From Mucilaginibacter_A sp964236465 (lineage in GTDB: Bacteria > Bacteroidota > Bacteroidia > Sphingobacteriales > Sphingobacteriaceae): 64,000 nt of DNA. Under the pieces are notes generated by a model. The model worked only from the letters and a program-made list of their open reading frames with translations, did no database searches and was not told the origin of the DNA. The position numbers and the translations under genes are program-made. This document shows, one piece after another, positions 7,900-16,159 of this stretch; position 1 is the first letter of the stretch; every line of letters begins with the position of its first letter. The DNA is taken from positions 1-64,000 of the forward strand of contig CAXSBZ010000018.1 of assembly GCA_964236465.1 (NCBI GenBank). Reading direction: 5' to 3'.

Positions 7900-9060
7900 A
7901 TGAACATCCTTAAAAATAAAAAAATTGCGATTGTAGGCGGAGGCCCGGGCGGCTTGACACTTGCAAGGCTTTTGCAAATGAGCGGCACAGAGGTAAAAGT
8001 GTATGAAAGAGACGCTCATAAAGATGCCAGGCCACAAGGCACAACGTTGGATTTGCACCACGAATCCGGGTTGGCGGCTTTGGAGGAAGCCGGTTTGATG
8101 GATGCCTTTAAAGCAAACTATCGCCCTAAAGCCGGCTATATGCGTATTGTAGATAAGGCGGCGCAAATACAATTTGATGATAGTTTAAGTGGCAAGGATG
8201 AATTTCAGCGCCCGGAAATAGATCGCGGCCCCTTGAATGAAATTCTTTTCGATTCGCTAAAACCAGATACCATTGTGTGGAATAGTCAGTTTGCATCGCT
8301 TGCAAAACATAATGATTCTGTGCAGCTGGAATTTAAAAACGGTACTTCTACTCTGGCCGATCTCGTAATTGCTGCTGATGGTGCCAATTCCAAAATTCGT
8401 CCGTACATAACCTCTTTAAAACCCGTTTATTCAGGGATTACGGTAGTAGAAGGCGCAGTTTATCATTCAGAAACAGCAAGCCCGAAGATGCACAAATTAT
8501 TAAATGGCGGAAAAATATTTGCTTTGGGCGATTCTAAAACGCTTGTTGTAAGTTCTAAAGGCGACGGCAGCTTGGTGTTTTATACAGGGTTCAATACCGA
8601 TGAGGCCTGGAGCCGGGAAAGCGGAATAGATTTTTTGGACAAAGCACAAGTGATTGCGTGGTTTCAGAAAGAGTATGCAGGCTGGGACAATGCCTGGCTC
8701 GAATTATTTGAAGCTGCAACAGAGCCATTTGTGCCTCGTCCGCAATATTGCATGCCATTAGATAAAGAATGGGAAACCCAACCAAACCTTACCATGATTG
8801 GTGATGCAGCCCACGTGATGCCTCCTTATGCAGGTGAAGGCGTAAATATGGCTATGCTGGACGCATTAGAATTGAGCCAGTGTTTGCTTAGCAATAATTT
8901 TGATAATGTTCAATCCGCCATCAATGCTTATGAAAAACCGATGCATAAACGGTTTGCTGAAGTTGGGGAGCAAACCATGGATAATACAAGGTGGATGCAT
9001 AGTCCAAACGGGCTTAACATGATCTTGGAATTTTTTAACGGAATAGAAGCAGGCAAATAG
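7900..9060 (+). CDS. FAD-dependent monooxygenase, TetX-like
   Basis: A 386-residue flavoprotein. It has the dinucleotide motif VGGGPGGLTLARLLQMSG (residues about 12-29), 'YERDAHKDAR', 'GTTLDLHHESGLAAL', and the second FAD motif 'MIGDAAHVMPPYAGEGVNMAMLDALELS'. These segments and the total length track the tetracycline-inactivating monooxygenase TetX closely, including the 'G-T-L-D-L-H' stretch. Many environmental homologues act on other aromatic substrates, so tetracycline inactivation is possible but not shown. It is a single gene, 50 bases after the previous one, with a motif pair downstream. Confidence 0.82.
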   Translation: MNILKNKKIAIVGGGPGGLTLARLLQMSGTEVKVYERDAHKDARPQGTTLDLHHESGLAALEEAGLMDAFKANYRPKAGYMRIVDKAAQIQFDDSLSGKDEFQRPEIDRGPLNEILFDSLKPDTIVWNSQFASLAKHNDSVQLEFKNGTSTLADLVIAADGANSKIRPYITSLKPVYSGITVVEGAVYHSETASPKMHKLLNGGKIFALGDSKTLVVSSKGDGSLVFYTGFNTDEAWSRESGIDFLDKAQVIAWFQKEYAGWDNAWLELFEAATEPFVPRPQYCMPLDKEWETQPNLTMIGDAAHVMPPYAGEGVNMAMLDALELSQCLLSNNFDNVQSAINAYEKPMHKRFAEVGEQTMDNTRWMHSPNGLNMILEFFNGIEAGK

Positions 9061-9112
9061 TTAACAATTTAAAAAATATGCTGTAATGTGTTCAAAGTGA
9101 TTTCGGTAACCA

Positions 9113-9209
9113 ATACTTCTTTTAGCCCTAAAAAATTAATGCTTGTATTTAAAAAAACTGTAAAGAAAAGAATGGAAAAGCAATGTTTTTTATAGGGTAA
9201 AAGAAGCAT
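9113..9209. repeat. Facing pair of the dispersed motif, 97 bp span
   Basis: ATACTTCTTTTA at 9113 faces TAAAAGAAGCAT ending at 9209, with the AT-rich boxes on the inner side. It occupies the space between two convergent genes. Confidence 0.82.
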
Positions 9210-9245
9210 AAGCAATCTGCAAATCAAAGCAAGTAACCCAAAAAA

Positions 9246-10445
9246 CTATAACTTCCTGCCCGGATAAGCTTTCAACCCTTCTTCCAAACAAACCATGGCT
9301 TTTTGCAGGTCATCAGCATTTAAAACATAAGCCAAACGAACTTCATTTTTTCCTGCTCCCGGCGTACTGTAAAAACCGGTTGCCGGTGCCATCATTACCG
9401 TTTGGTTTTCGTAACTGAAACTTTCCAGCATCCATTGGCAAAATTTGTCTGAATCATCAATCGGAAACCGGGCAACCACATAAAACGCACCGCCCGGGTT
9501 CGGACAAAAAACACCTTCTATTTTATTTAATGCTGTTACCAGCAGATCGCGCCGTTTGGTGTACTCGTTTTTTACGTTGATAAAATAAGCATCCGGTGTA
9601 TCTACCGCAGCTGTTCCAGCAATTTGCTCCACCATTCCCGGGCTCAACCGCGCTTGTGCAAATTTTAAACCGGCTGCAATCACGTTTTTATTTTTAGTGA
9701 TGATGCAGCCCAAACGCGCACCGCAAGCACTGTACCTTTTGGAAACCGTGTCCAGCACGATCACGTTTTCCTCCAAACCATCCAGGTGCATCGGTGAAAT
9801 AAATTCCCGGCCATCATAACAAAATTCTCGGTAAGCCTCATCCGAAAACAAATACAAATCATACTTTAAAGCCAGTAATTTCAATGCTTCCATTTCTTCT
9901 GCGGAATACAAATAACCGGTTGGATTATTCGGGTTACAGATCATGATAGCTTTAGTTTTTTCGGTAATCAGCTTCTCAAACTCAGCAATCGGCGGCAGCG
10001 CAAATCCGTTTTCGATATAAGCTAAAATTGGTTTTACCGTAATGCCGCACTGATGCGCAAAACCATTGTAATTGGCATAAAAAGGTTCCGGGATAATCAC
10101 TTCATCGCCTTGATCCAAACACGCCATCATTGAAATCGTAATCGCTTCGGAGCCGCCAGTGGTAACCAAAATATCCTCTGCTTCAATATTATAACCCAGC
10201 TTGTTGTAATATTCAGTTAGTTTGCTGCGATAAGAAAGCGTGCCTTCCGAAGGCGTATAAGCCCAAACTTTAAAATCGATATTTTTAACAGCGTCGAGCA
10301 TGATTTCCGGCGTTTCAATATCCGGCTGGCCGATATTTAAGTGATAAACTTTTTTGCCATCCAGTTTTGCTTTATCGGCAAAAGGCGTTAATTTTCTGAT
10401 GGGCGAAGCCGGCATTTGCAGGCCTTTGATAGAGATTTTTGGCAT
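9246..10445 (-). CDS. Class I aminotransferase (aspartate aminotransferase-like)
   Basis: A 399-residue PLP enzyme. The catalytic lysine is K236 in 'LDTVSKRYSACGARLG', and the arginine downstream in 'NEVRLAY' would bind the substrate carboxylate. 'NPNNPTGY' (171-178) and 'FSDEAYREF' (200-208) are the usual PLP-pocket motifs of the fold-type I I-gamma/I-beta group. Substrate specificity is not evident. In related genomes similar enzymes transaminate aspartate or aromatic amino acids. It is monocistronic, with a -7 box directly upstream. Confidence 0.88.
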   Translation of the reverse strand: MPKISIKGLQMPASPIRKLTPFADKAKLDGKKVYHLNIGQPDIETPEIMLDAVKNIDFKVWAYTPSEGTLSYRSKLTEYYNKLGYNIEAEDILVTTGGSEAITISMMACLDQGDEVIIPEPFYANYNGFAHQCGITVKPILAYIENGFALPPIAEFEKLITEKTKAIMICNPNNPTGYLYSAEEMEALKLLALKYDLYLFSDEAYREFCYDGREFISPMHLDGLEENVIVLDTVSKRYSACGARLGCIITKNKNVIAAGLKFAQARLSPGMVEQIAGTAAVDTPDAYFINVKNEYTKRRDLLVTALNKIEGVFCPNPGGAFYVVARFPIDDSDKFCQWMLESFSYENQTVMMAPATGFYSTPGAGKNEVRLAYVLNADDLQKAMVCLEEGLKAYPGRKL

Positions 10446-10449
10446 ACAA

Positions 10450-10457
10450 CAAAAGTA
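10450..10457 (-). promoter_or_regulatory. -7 box TACTTTTG before aminotransferase
   Basis: On the minus strand TACTTTTG ends five bases before the ATG of the aminotransferase. It fits TAnnTTTG and implies a nearly leaderless mRNA. Confidence 0.45.
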
Positions 10458-10510
10458 GAAAAATTTGCCGTTGCCGTATTTGTGTGGTCTGTAAAACCGC
10501 TAAAAATCTG

Positions 10511-10570
10511 ATGCTTCTTTTATCGACCTAAAATCATCAACACCAAAAAAACAGGTGATAAAAACAGTAT
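10511..10570. repeat. Mixed pair: motif form A facing form B, 60 bp span
   Basis: ATGCTTCTTTTA (form A) at 10511 faces TAAAAACAGTAT (form B) ending at 10570. The right arm is preceded by AGGTGA as in form A copies. This shows that the two core variants belong to one family. Confidence 0.75.
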
Positions 10571-10606
10571 ACAACTTTGAGTGAAAACCACTTATCACCA
10601 TAAACA

Positions 10607-10643
10607 AAAAAACTCCGGTCCCAAATTGAGGAACCGAAGTTTT
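10607..10643 (-). terminator. Terminator of the DUF1573 gene
   Basis: On the minus strand AACTTCGGTTCC pairs with GGACCGGAGTT (two mismatches) around a short loop and is followed by a T run. It lies shortly after the stop of the DUF1573 gene. Confidence 0.7.
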
Positions 10644-10664
10644 GTATGCTAAAAACAGTATCGT

Positions 10665-11066
10665 TTATTTGGTAGTTGGTGTGGCGGCTTTGGTTACTTC
10701 GCCCACAATCACCAAATATTTGGTTGGGGTTTTAGCGTTGGAAGTTACCACAATCGTTTTGTTAAACGGAGCTTCTACGGCAGCGTTATACGTAATTTTG
10801 ATGGAGCCTTTTTCGCCTTTTTTCACCGGTGTTTTGGTGTAATCAGCAATGGTGCAGCCGCAAGTTGGTTTTACTTCTGTCAAAATCAGCGGTTCTACGC
10901 CGACATTGGTATATACAAAATCCGTGGTAACCGGTTTGCCTTGCGGTACTTTACCAAAATCATGTTTCTCTTCCACAAATTTAAATTCGGCTTTGGTATC
11001 AGTTTGTGCCGATGCGCTGATGGCAAATCCGATAACCATTGCGCAAATCATCGTTAGTTTTTTCAT
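10665..11066 (-). CDS. DUF1573 domain exported protein
   Basis: A 133-residue protein with a cleavable signal peptide (about residues 1-20, ending ASA-QT). One DUF1573 immunoglobulin-like domain follows: 'FVEEKHDFGKVPQGKPV', 'FVYTNVGVEPLILTEVKPTCGCTIADYTKTPVKKGEKGSI' with the conserved PTCGCT, and 'KTIVVTSNAKTP'. These small periplasmic proteins are widespread in Bacteroidota and have no firmly known role. A form B motif copy (10650-10661) lies just after the stop. Confidence 0.88.
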   Translation of the reverse strand: MKKLTMICAMVIGFAISASAQTDTKAEFKFVEEKHDFGKVPQGKPVTTDFVYTNVGVEPLILTEVKPTCGCTIADYTKTPVKKGEKGSIKITYNAAVEAPFNKTIVVTSNAKTPTKYLVIVGEVTKAATPTTK

Positions 11067-11187
11067 AGTTTCTTTTAATCAGACGGTTAAAACAAATATA
11101 AGTCAATTTTAATAAATAAAATTATTGATACGTCAAATTACTTTAGCGGTTAGCTTTTTTCTAAAAAAAACATTGATTGGTAAACAC

Positions 11188-11195
11188 TATTTTTG
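11188..11195 (+). promoter_or_regulatory. -7 box TATTTTTG before the E1 gene
   Basis: TATTTTTG fits TAnnTTTG and lies 18 bases before the ATG at 11214. A TTG is present upstream, but its spacing (about 12 bases) is shorter than usual. Confidence 0.45.
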
Positions 11196-11213
11196 CTGCT
11201 ATAGAAACCTGCA

Positions 11214-13646
11214 ATGCAAGCATTAGAATTAACCTTTATCGATCAACCGGAATTGGCAGAACTGAGTTACACTGATTTTAAACAATTAGTGCTCCGCGAT
11301 TATCGGATTGCTATTGAGAGCAGGCAAACCAGTATTTTGGGCCGAAAAGAAGCTTTGACCGGCCGTGCCAAGTTCGGCATTTTTGGTGATGGAAAAGAAG
11401 TAGCGCAGCTGGCCATGGCCAAAGCTTTTAAAAAAGGCGATTGGCGTGCCGGTTATTACCGCGACCAAACTTTTGCTTTTGCCACCGGGATTTCTAACGT
11501 AACCGAGTTTTTTGCGCAATTGTATGCACATCCGGATATTGAACATGAACCATCATCCGGTGGCAGACAAATGAACAGTCATTTTGCCACGCGCTCTATT
11601 AATGAAGATGGCAGCTGGAAAAATCAGGTAGAACAAAAAAATTCTTCGCCTGATATTTCTACCACCGGCGGGCAAATGGCGCGGCTGATCGGTTTGGCCT
11701 GGGCTTCCAAATTGTATCGTGAAAACAAGGAACTGGCCGGTATGGATACGTTTTCTATCCATGGAAACGAAGTTGCTTTTGGCACCATCGGCAATGGCTC
11801 CACCTCCGAAGGAATATTTTTTGAGGTGATCAACGCTGCCGGTGTGATGCAGGTGCCGATGGCCGTTTCCGTTTGGGACGATGGCTATGCAATTTCTGTG
11901 CCCTCAAAATATCAAACTACCAAGGAAGATATTTCCGAAATTTTAAAAGGTTTTCAGCGTGATGAAACCGAAGAAGGTTTCGAGATTTTTAAAGTTCCGG
12001 GCTGGGATTATCCCGGTTTGTGCGAAACTTATGAGAAAGCTGCCGAATTTTGCCGAAAAGAACATGTGCCGGTTTTGATCCATGTAACAGAATTGACGCA
12101 GCCTTTGGGCCATTCTACCTCCGGTTCGCACGAACGGTATAAAAGCAAAGATCGTTTAGAATGGGAAAAAGAGCACGATTGTTTGCTCAGGATGCGTTCC
12201 TGGATGATCGATTCTGCTATTGCAACTGCGGAAGAACTGGACTTGCTGGAAGATCAGGCCAAAAAATATGTGCGCGATTGCCAGTTAAAAGCCTGGAACA
12301 ATCTGCAAAAAACTTATATAGCAGAACGTGAAGAAGTAGTAGAACTGCTTGAAAACCTGGTTCCGGTTTCTGCTGCGGGAAAGCAATTGGAGCAGTTGAT
12401 CAAACTATTGAACTCAGCCCATGATCTGGGGCGAAAAGATATTGTTTCTACTATACGAAAAGTTTTACTGCTTACTGCCGGCGAAAATACGCCGGAGCGG
12501 ATACGTTTAGCAGATAAATACCGGCATGAAACCGAAAAAAATAATACCCGTTACCATTCGGCACAATTCAGTAATACGCAGGCATCGCCCATGGCCATTA
12601 ATTTTAAGGCCCCGGTTTATAATGCCGATGCCAAACTGATAGATGGCCGCGAAATCCTGAATGCTTGTTTTACGGCCAATTTTAGCCGCGACCCGCGCAT
12701 CATTGCTTTTGGTGAGGATGTGGGTGCCATCGGCGATGTGAACCAGGGTTTTGCCGGTTTGCAGGAAAAATTCGGCGAATTGCGGGTGACCGATACCGGC
12801 ATCCGAGAAAGCACGATTATCGGCCAGGGGATTGGTTTATCGTTAAGAGGATTAAGGCCGATTGCCGAGATCCAGTACATTGATTATCTGCCGTATGCGA
12901 TGAACGTGTTGATTGATGACCTAACCACAATGAGCTACCGTACGTTTGGCGGACAGATTGCCCCGGTCATCGTGCGCACGCGCGGCCATCGGTTGGAAGG
13001 CATCTGGCATTCCGGTTCGCCGATGGGCATGATCGTAAATGCCTTTCGAGGGATACATATTTGCGTACCCAGAAACATGACGCAAGCCGCAGGAATGTAC
13101 AATACTTTGCTTCGCGGAGATGAACCCGCTTTGGTGATTGAGTGCTTGAACGGTTATCGTATTAAAGAAAAACTACCGGCAAATGTGGGCAATTTTACGG
13201 TTCCTTTAGGCCGAGCAGAAATCATTAAACAAGGAAGCGACATTACTATCGTTTCCTACGGTTCCACTTTACGTTTGGTGCAGGAAGCCGCCGAGGAACT
13301 CGAAAAAATGGGAATTTCGGTAGAAATAGTCGATCCGCAAACGCTTTATCCTTTTGACCTTGATCAGCTTTGTGCCGCATCCGTAAAAAAAACCAACAAA
13401 CTATTAGTGGTGGACGAAGATGTGCCGAGCGGCGCTTCGGCTTATATTTTGCAGCAAATTGTTGAAAAACAGAAAGCCTACTACTTTTTAGACAACCAGC
13501 CGCGGACTTTAACCGCAAAAGACCACCGTCCGCCGTACGGTTCTGATGGCGATTATTTTAGCAAACCTTCTGTGGATGATATTATCGAATTGGTTTACGA
13601 GATGATGGGCGATAGCAAACCTGATCGGTTTCCGAAGATTTATTAA
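11214..13646 (+). CDS. Fused alpha/beta E1 component of a 2-oxo acid dehydrogenase
   Basis: An 810-residue thiamine diphosphate enzyme joining E1-alpha (about 30-440) and E1-beta (about 465-810) of the branched-chain type. The TPP motif is GNGSTSEG near residues 193-200, with a Val-Ser-Val-Trp-Asp-Asp-Gly segment after it. The beta part starts 'ILNACFTANFSRDPRIIAFGEDVG' and contains 'PIAEIQYIDYLPYAMN'. It decarboxylates branched-chain 2-oxo acids (or pyruvate) and passes the acyl group to E2. No E2 or E3 gene is in the window. The fusion is usual in Bacteroidota. The stop overlaps a degenerate motif copy (13646-13657). Confidence 0.9.
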   Translation: MQALELTFIDQPELAELSYTDFKQLVLRDYRIAIESRQTSILGRKEALTGRAKFGIFGDGKEVAQLAMAKAFKKGDWRAGYYRDQTFAFATGISNVTEFFAQLYAHPDIEHEPSSGGRQMNSHFATRSINEDGSWKNQVEQKNSSPDISTTGGQMARLIGLAWASKLYRENKELAGMDTFSIHGNEVAFGTIGNGSTSEGIFFEVINAAGVMQVPMAVSVWDDGYAISVPSKYQTTKEDISEILKGFQRDETEEGFEIFKVPGWDYPGLCETYEKAAEFCRKEHVPVLIHVTELTQPLGHSTSGSHERYKSKDRLEWEKEHDCLLRMRSWMIDSAIATAEELDLLEDQAKKYVRDCQLKAWNNLQKTYIAEREEVVELLENLVPVSAAGKQLEQLIKLLNSAHDLGRKDIVSTIRKVLLLTAGENTPERIRLADKYRHETEKNNTRYHSAQFSNTQASPMAINFKAPVYNADAKLIDGREILNACFTANFSRDPRIIAFGEDVGAIGDVNQGFAGLQEKFGELRVTDTGIRESTIIGQGIGLSLRGLRPIAEIQYIDYLPYAMNVLIDDLTTMSYRTFGGQIAPVIVRTRGHRLEGIWHSGSPMGMIVNAFRGIHICVPRNMTQAAGMYNTLLRGDEPALVIECLNGYRIKEKLPANVGNFTVPLGRAEIIKQGSDITIVSYGSTLRLVQEAAEELEKMGISVEIVDPQTLYPFDLDQLCAASVKKTNKLLVVDEDVPSGASAYILQQIVEKQKAYYFLDNQPRTLTAKDHRPPYGSDGDYFSKPSVDDIIELVYEMMGDSKPDRFPKIY

Positions 13647-13713
13647 TGCTTCTTTTGTCGGCATAAATCGCATAGGTTCAATTTTGATTTAATGTTAAAA
13701 ATATTCTTTACTT

Positions 13714-14523
13714 ATGACACTCGTTGCTTCATGGTTTAATTTTGAAACAGATACTGAACCATCTATTTGGACAGCTGCTGACACTCAAATATCTAATGGT
13801 AAAGATGTTTTAACTTTAGAAGGCAGTAAAGTCTTTGAGTTACCTGTCGTTTGTAAAAATTTCAATTCTTCAAATCAATCTAATTGTCACAGATCATCGT
13901 TAGGTTTTGCTTATGCTGGAAGTTCAATCACAGCTCTTAATACTTATGCGACATTAAGTAGTGTATTATGTAATCTTAGTTCATTTGGACGACCGTACCT
14001 TCCTGATTATGAAAGCATTGTTAATAAAGCTCTCAATGTATTAAAACTTTATACTACTAGCGAGCAGAATAGAAAAGCGGAGATAAGTATTTGGGGATAC
14101 TGCCCTCAAACGAAGCAACCTTTTATTGCTGTTATAAAACCGGAAGAGCCTTTTGTTGATATAACATTACCAAACGAAAAAACTTTGCAATACGTATTGC
14201 TTGGAGATGTTGATGCAAAAGTTAAAATTGTTGAAATGATTAACGAATGGTTGAAAAAGTATAACAATCCAAAAAGTATCAAATATTGGAGAGCACCAAT
14301 ATATCCTTTAAGAGAAATAATTAACGAAGGCATTTTCAAAGATAAAGTAGGTGGAAATGTCCAACTTGCTCAATTAAATCAATATCAATATTATCACCTT
14401 GCAGTTTCTCATATTAATAAAGGAACAAATCAAGAGATAATGAAGTACCGTAACATTGACTTAGATGAAGATCTGGAGGATGGGTTGGTAATTGTCGTGT
14501 TGCAATACCTGGTTATATGTTAG
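13714..14523 (+). CDS. Hypothetical Ntn-hydrolase-like protein, C-terminus probably frameshifted
   Basis: A 269-residue protein of AT-rich codon usage that differs from its neighbours. After Met comes TLVASWFNF, with 'IWTAADTQIS' and 'GFAYAGSS' later. A Thr directly after Met followed by a strand, and an 'AADTQ' strand, recall proteasome/HslV-like N-terminal nucleophile folds. This is inference from pattern only. The last residues (IVVLQYLVIC) are hydrophobic and untypical. In the +1 frame the same DNA reads GWVGNCRVAIPGYML, then DLDFE and a stop at 14540, which looks like a natural end. A single-base frameshift near 14475-14490 is therefore suspected. Confidence 0.55.
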   Translation: MTLVASWFNFETDTEPSIWTAADTQISNGKDVLTLEGSKVFELPVVCKNFNSSNQSNCHRSSLGFAYAGSSITALNTYATLSSVLCNLSSFGRPYLPDYESIVNKALNVLKLYTTSEQNRKAEISIWGYCPQTKQPFIAVIKPEEPFVDITLPNEKTLQYVLLGDVDAKVKIVEMINEWLKKYNNPKSIKYWRAPIYPLREIINEGIFKDKVGGNVQLAQLNQYQYYHLAVSHINKGTNQEIMKYRNIDLDEDLEDGLVIVVLQYLVIC

Positions 14524-14585
14524 ATTTGGACTTTGAGTAATTTGTTAATTTGCAGGTTCTCGAAAAAAGTGGGTGAAATATGTAA

Positions 14586-14629
14586 ATGCTTCTTTTAGCA
14601 CATCAATTTTTATTTAATAAAAGAAGCAT
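14586..14629. repeat. Facing pair of the dispersed motif, 44 bp span
   Basis: ATGCTTCTTTTA and TAAAAGAAGCAT form a perfect 12-bp inverted repeat with a 20-base interior that contains CAATTTTTA. This is the shortest form of the pair. As RNA it would fold into a hairpin. Confidence 0.85.
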
Positions 14630-14771
14630 CAGCATAATATTAAAGCATAAAAAACGCTTTAAAGCTGATAACGTGGTACGTCGTAGATATAAAACCTAAG
14701 TTGCGTATTCGCACAATTGGACACAGACTTAAATCGCATGACAAAGATGGTTATTTTGAATCATAAAACAA

Positions 14772-14815
14772 ATGCTTCAGTTATCACACCAATTTTTACC
14801 CGATAAAAGAAGCAT
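14772..14815. repeat. Second 44 bp pair, left arm degenerate
   Basis: ATGCTTCAGTTA at 14772 (two mismatches) faces TAAAAGAAGCAT ending at 14815, again with CAATTTTTA inside. Its length is identical to the pair 186 bases upstream, and it abuts the aroC stop codon. Confidence 0.75.
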
Positions 14816-14819
14816 CACC

Positions 14820-15911
14820 CTACAACTTCGCACCCAAATTTTGCAACCATAAATCCGCCAAAACCAAAGCAGCCATTACTTCCACAATTGGCACCGCACG
14901 CGGAACCACGCAAGGATCGTGGCGGCCTTTGCCTTTTATTTCGGCTGCATTTCCTTCGGCATCAATGGTTTCCTGATTTTGCATAATGGTGGCAACCGGT
15001 TTAAAAGCAACTTTAAATTCAATCGGCATTCCGTTGCTGATGCCGCCCTGGATACCACCAGAATTATTGGTTAGGGTTTGGATATTTCCGGCCTCATCTT
15101 TTCGGAAAATATCGTTGTGTTCTGATCCCAGCATTTCACTTCCTGCAAAACCAGAACCAAATTCAAAACCATGAACGGCATTGATGGAAAGCATGGCTTT
15201 GCCCAAATCGGCATGGAGTTTATCAAAAACAGGTTCGCCTAAACCAACCGGGCAATTTAAAATGGTACAACTGATTTTTCCGCCAACGGTATCGCCTTTT
15301 TTGCGGATGTCATCAATGTAATCAATCATTTGCGCTGCTGTTTCCGGATCAGCACAACGGACGATGTTTTCTTCGCGGATACGGATAAAATCTTTGGCGT
15401 TTTCAATTTTAATTTCCGGCGCATTTATTTTGCCAACGCTGGTTACCGCAGCTAAAATCTCAATTCCCTGGGTTTGCAGCAGCAATTTTGCTACGGCTCC
15501 CGCAGCCACACGTGCCGCAGTTTCCCGTGCAGAAGAACGGCCGCCGCCACGATGGTCGCGGATGCCATACTTGGTTTGATAGGTAAAATCTGCGTGCGAT
15601 GGCCGGAAAGTATTTTCGTTGTGTGAGTAATCTTTGGAACGCTGGTCTTCATTAGGAATCAGCATGGCAATTGGTGTTCCGGTTGATCTGCCTTCAAAAA
15701 CGCCGGAAAGGATTTGCACCGTATCGCTTTCTTTGCGCTGCGTGGTGATCTTGGATTGGCCGGGTTTGCGCTTGTCTAATTCCGACTGGATAAACTCCAA
15801 ATCAATTTCCAAACCAGCCGGACAACCATCAATGATAACACCGATGGCCACGCCATGAGATTCTCCGAAAGTAGTGATGCGGAATGCTTTTCCGAAAGTA
15901 TTGCCTGCCAT
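14820..15911 (-). CDS. aroC: Chorismate synthase
   Basis: Converts 5-enolpyruvylshikimate-3-phosphate to chorismate with reduced FMN. Starting at the ATG at 15911 gives 363 residues beginning AGNTFGKAFRITTFGESHG, the standard family start; the frame upstream of it is non-homologous. Signatures visible are 'FGESHG', 'RHRGGGRSSAR'-type (here 'IRDHRGGGRSSARETA') and 'HDPCVVPRAVPIVEVM'. It is the last gene of the aromatic operon and is separated from aroA by 248 bases of repeats, so cotranscription is uncertain. Confidence 0.95.
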   Translation of the reverse strand: MAGNTFGKAFRITTFGESHGVAIGVIIDGCPAGLEIDLEFIQSELDKRKPGQSKITTQRKESDTVQILSGVFEGRSTGTPIAMLIPNEDQRSKDYSHNENTFRPSHADFTYQTKYGIRDHRGGGRSSARETAARVAAGAVAKLLLQTQGIEILAAVTSVGKINAPEIKIENAKDFIRIREENIVRCADPETAAQMIDYIDDIRKKGDTVGGKISCTILNCPVGLGEPVFDKLHADLGKAMLSINAVHGFEFGSGFAGSEMLGSEHNDIFRKDEAGNIQTLTNNSGGIQGGISNGMPIEFKVAFKPVATIMQNQETIDAEGNAAEIKGKGRHDPCVVPRAVPIVEVMAALVLADLWLQNLGAKL

Positions 15912-15943
15912 TTGAGGGATGAGGTTTGTGGTATGAGGTTTTC

Positions 15944-16056
15944 TGTCATCCCGACGATAGGAGGGATGTTCTTTCAACAATAACAATGTTTTTTAGGTGA
16001 TAAAAGAAGCATCACTTAAAATTGAAATAAGATTTCTCCTTTTGGTCGGGATGATA
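15944..16056. repeat. Hairpin repeat of the 87-bp family, longer, with a motif copy inside
   Basis: The left arm (TGTCATCCCGACGATAGGAG) and the right arm (TTTCTCCTTTTGGTCGGGAT) match the ends of the 86-87 bp repeats at 16068, 42879 and 43009. This copy is about 26 bases longer. A complete dispersed motif (15988-16012, 25 bp) lies in the middle. Confidence 0.6.
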
Positions 16057-16067
16057 ATGTTAGGTTC

Positions 16068-16153
16068 TGTCATTCCGACGATAGGAGGAATTTTCTTCGA
16101 AAAAGCAAGGTGTTTCGCTTTGAAGAAGATCTCTCCCTTCGGTCGAGATGACA
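16068..16153. repeat. 86-bp hairpin repeat (TGTCAT...ATGACA family)
   Basis: It begins TGTCATTCCGACGATAGGAG and ends CTCCCTTCGGTCGAGATGACA, so the ends are imperfect inverted repeats. It lies just after the aroA stop codon. Two other copies lie at 42879-42965 and 43009-43095. Confidence 0.75.
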
Positions 16154-16159
16154 GCTTTA

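Noticed and set aside
11214..13646. E1 alpha and beta as a frameshift or mis-joined pair
   Set aside because: The fused form of about 650-810 residues is normal in Bacteroidota, and the linker reads smoothly.
14586..14815. CRISPR-like array from repeated 12-mers with similar spacing
   Set aside because: Copies alternate in orientation, spacing is irregular beyond pairs, and no cas gene is present.
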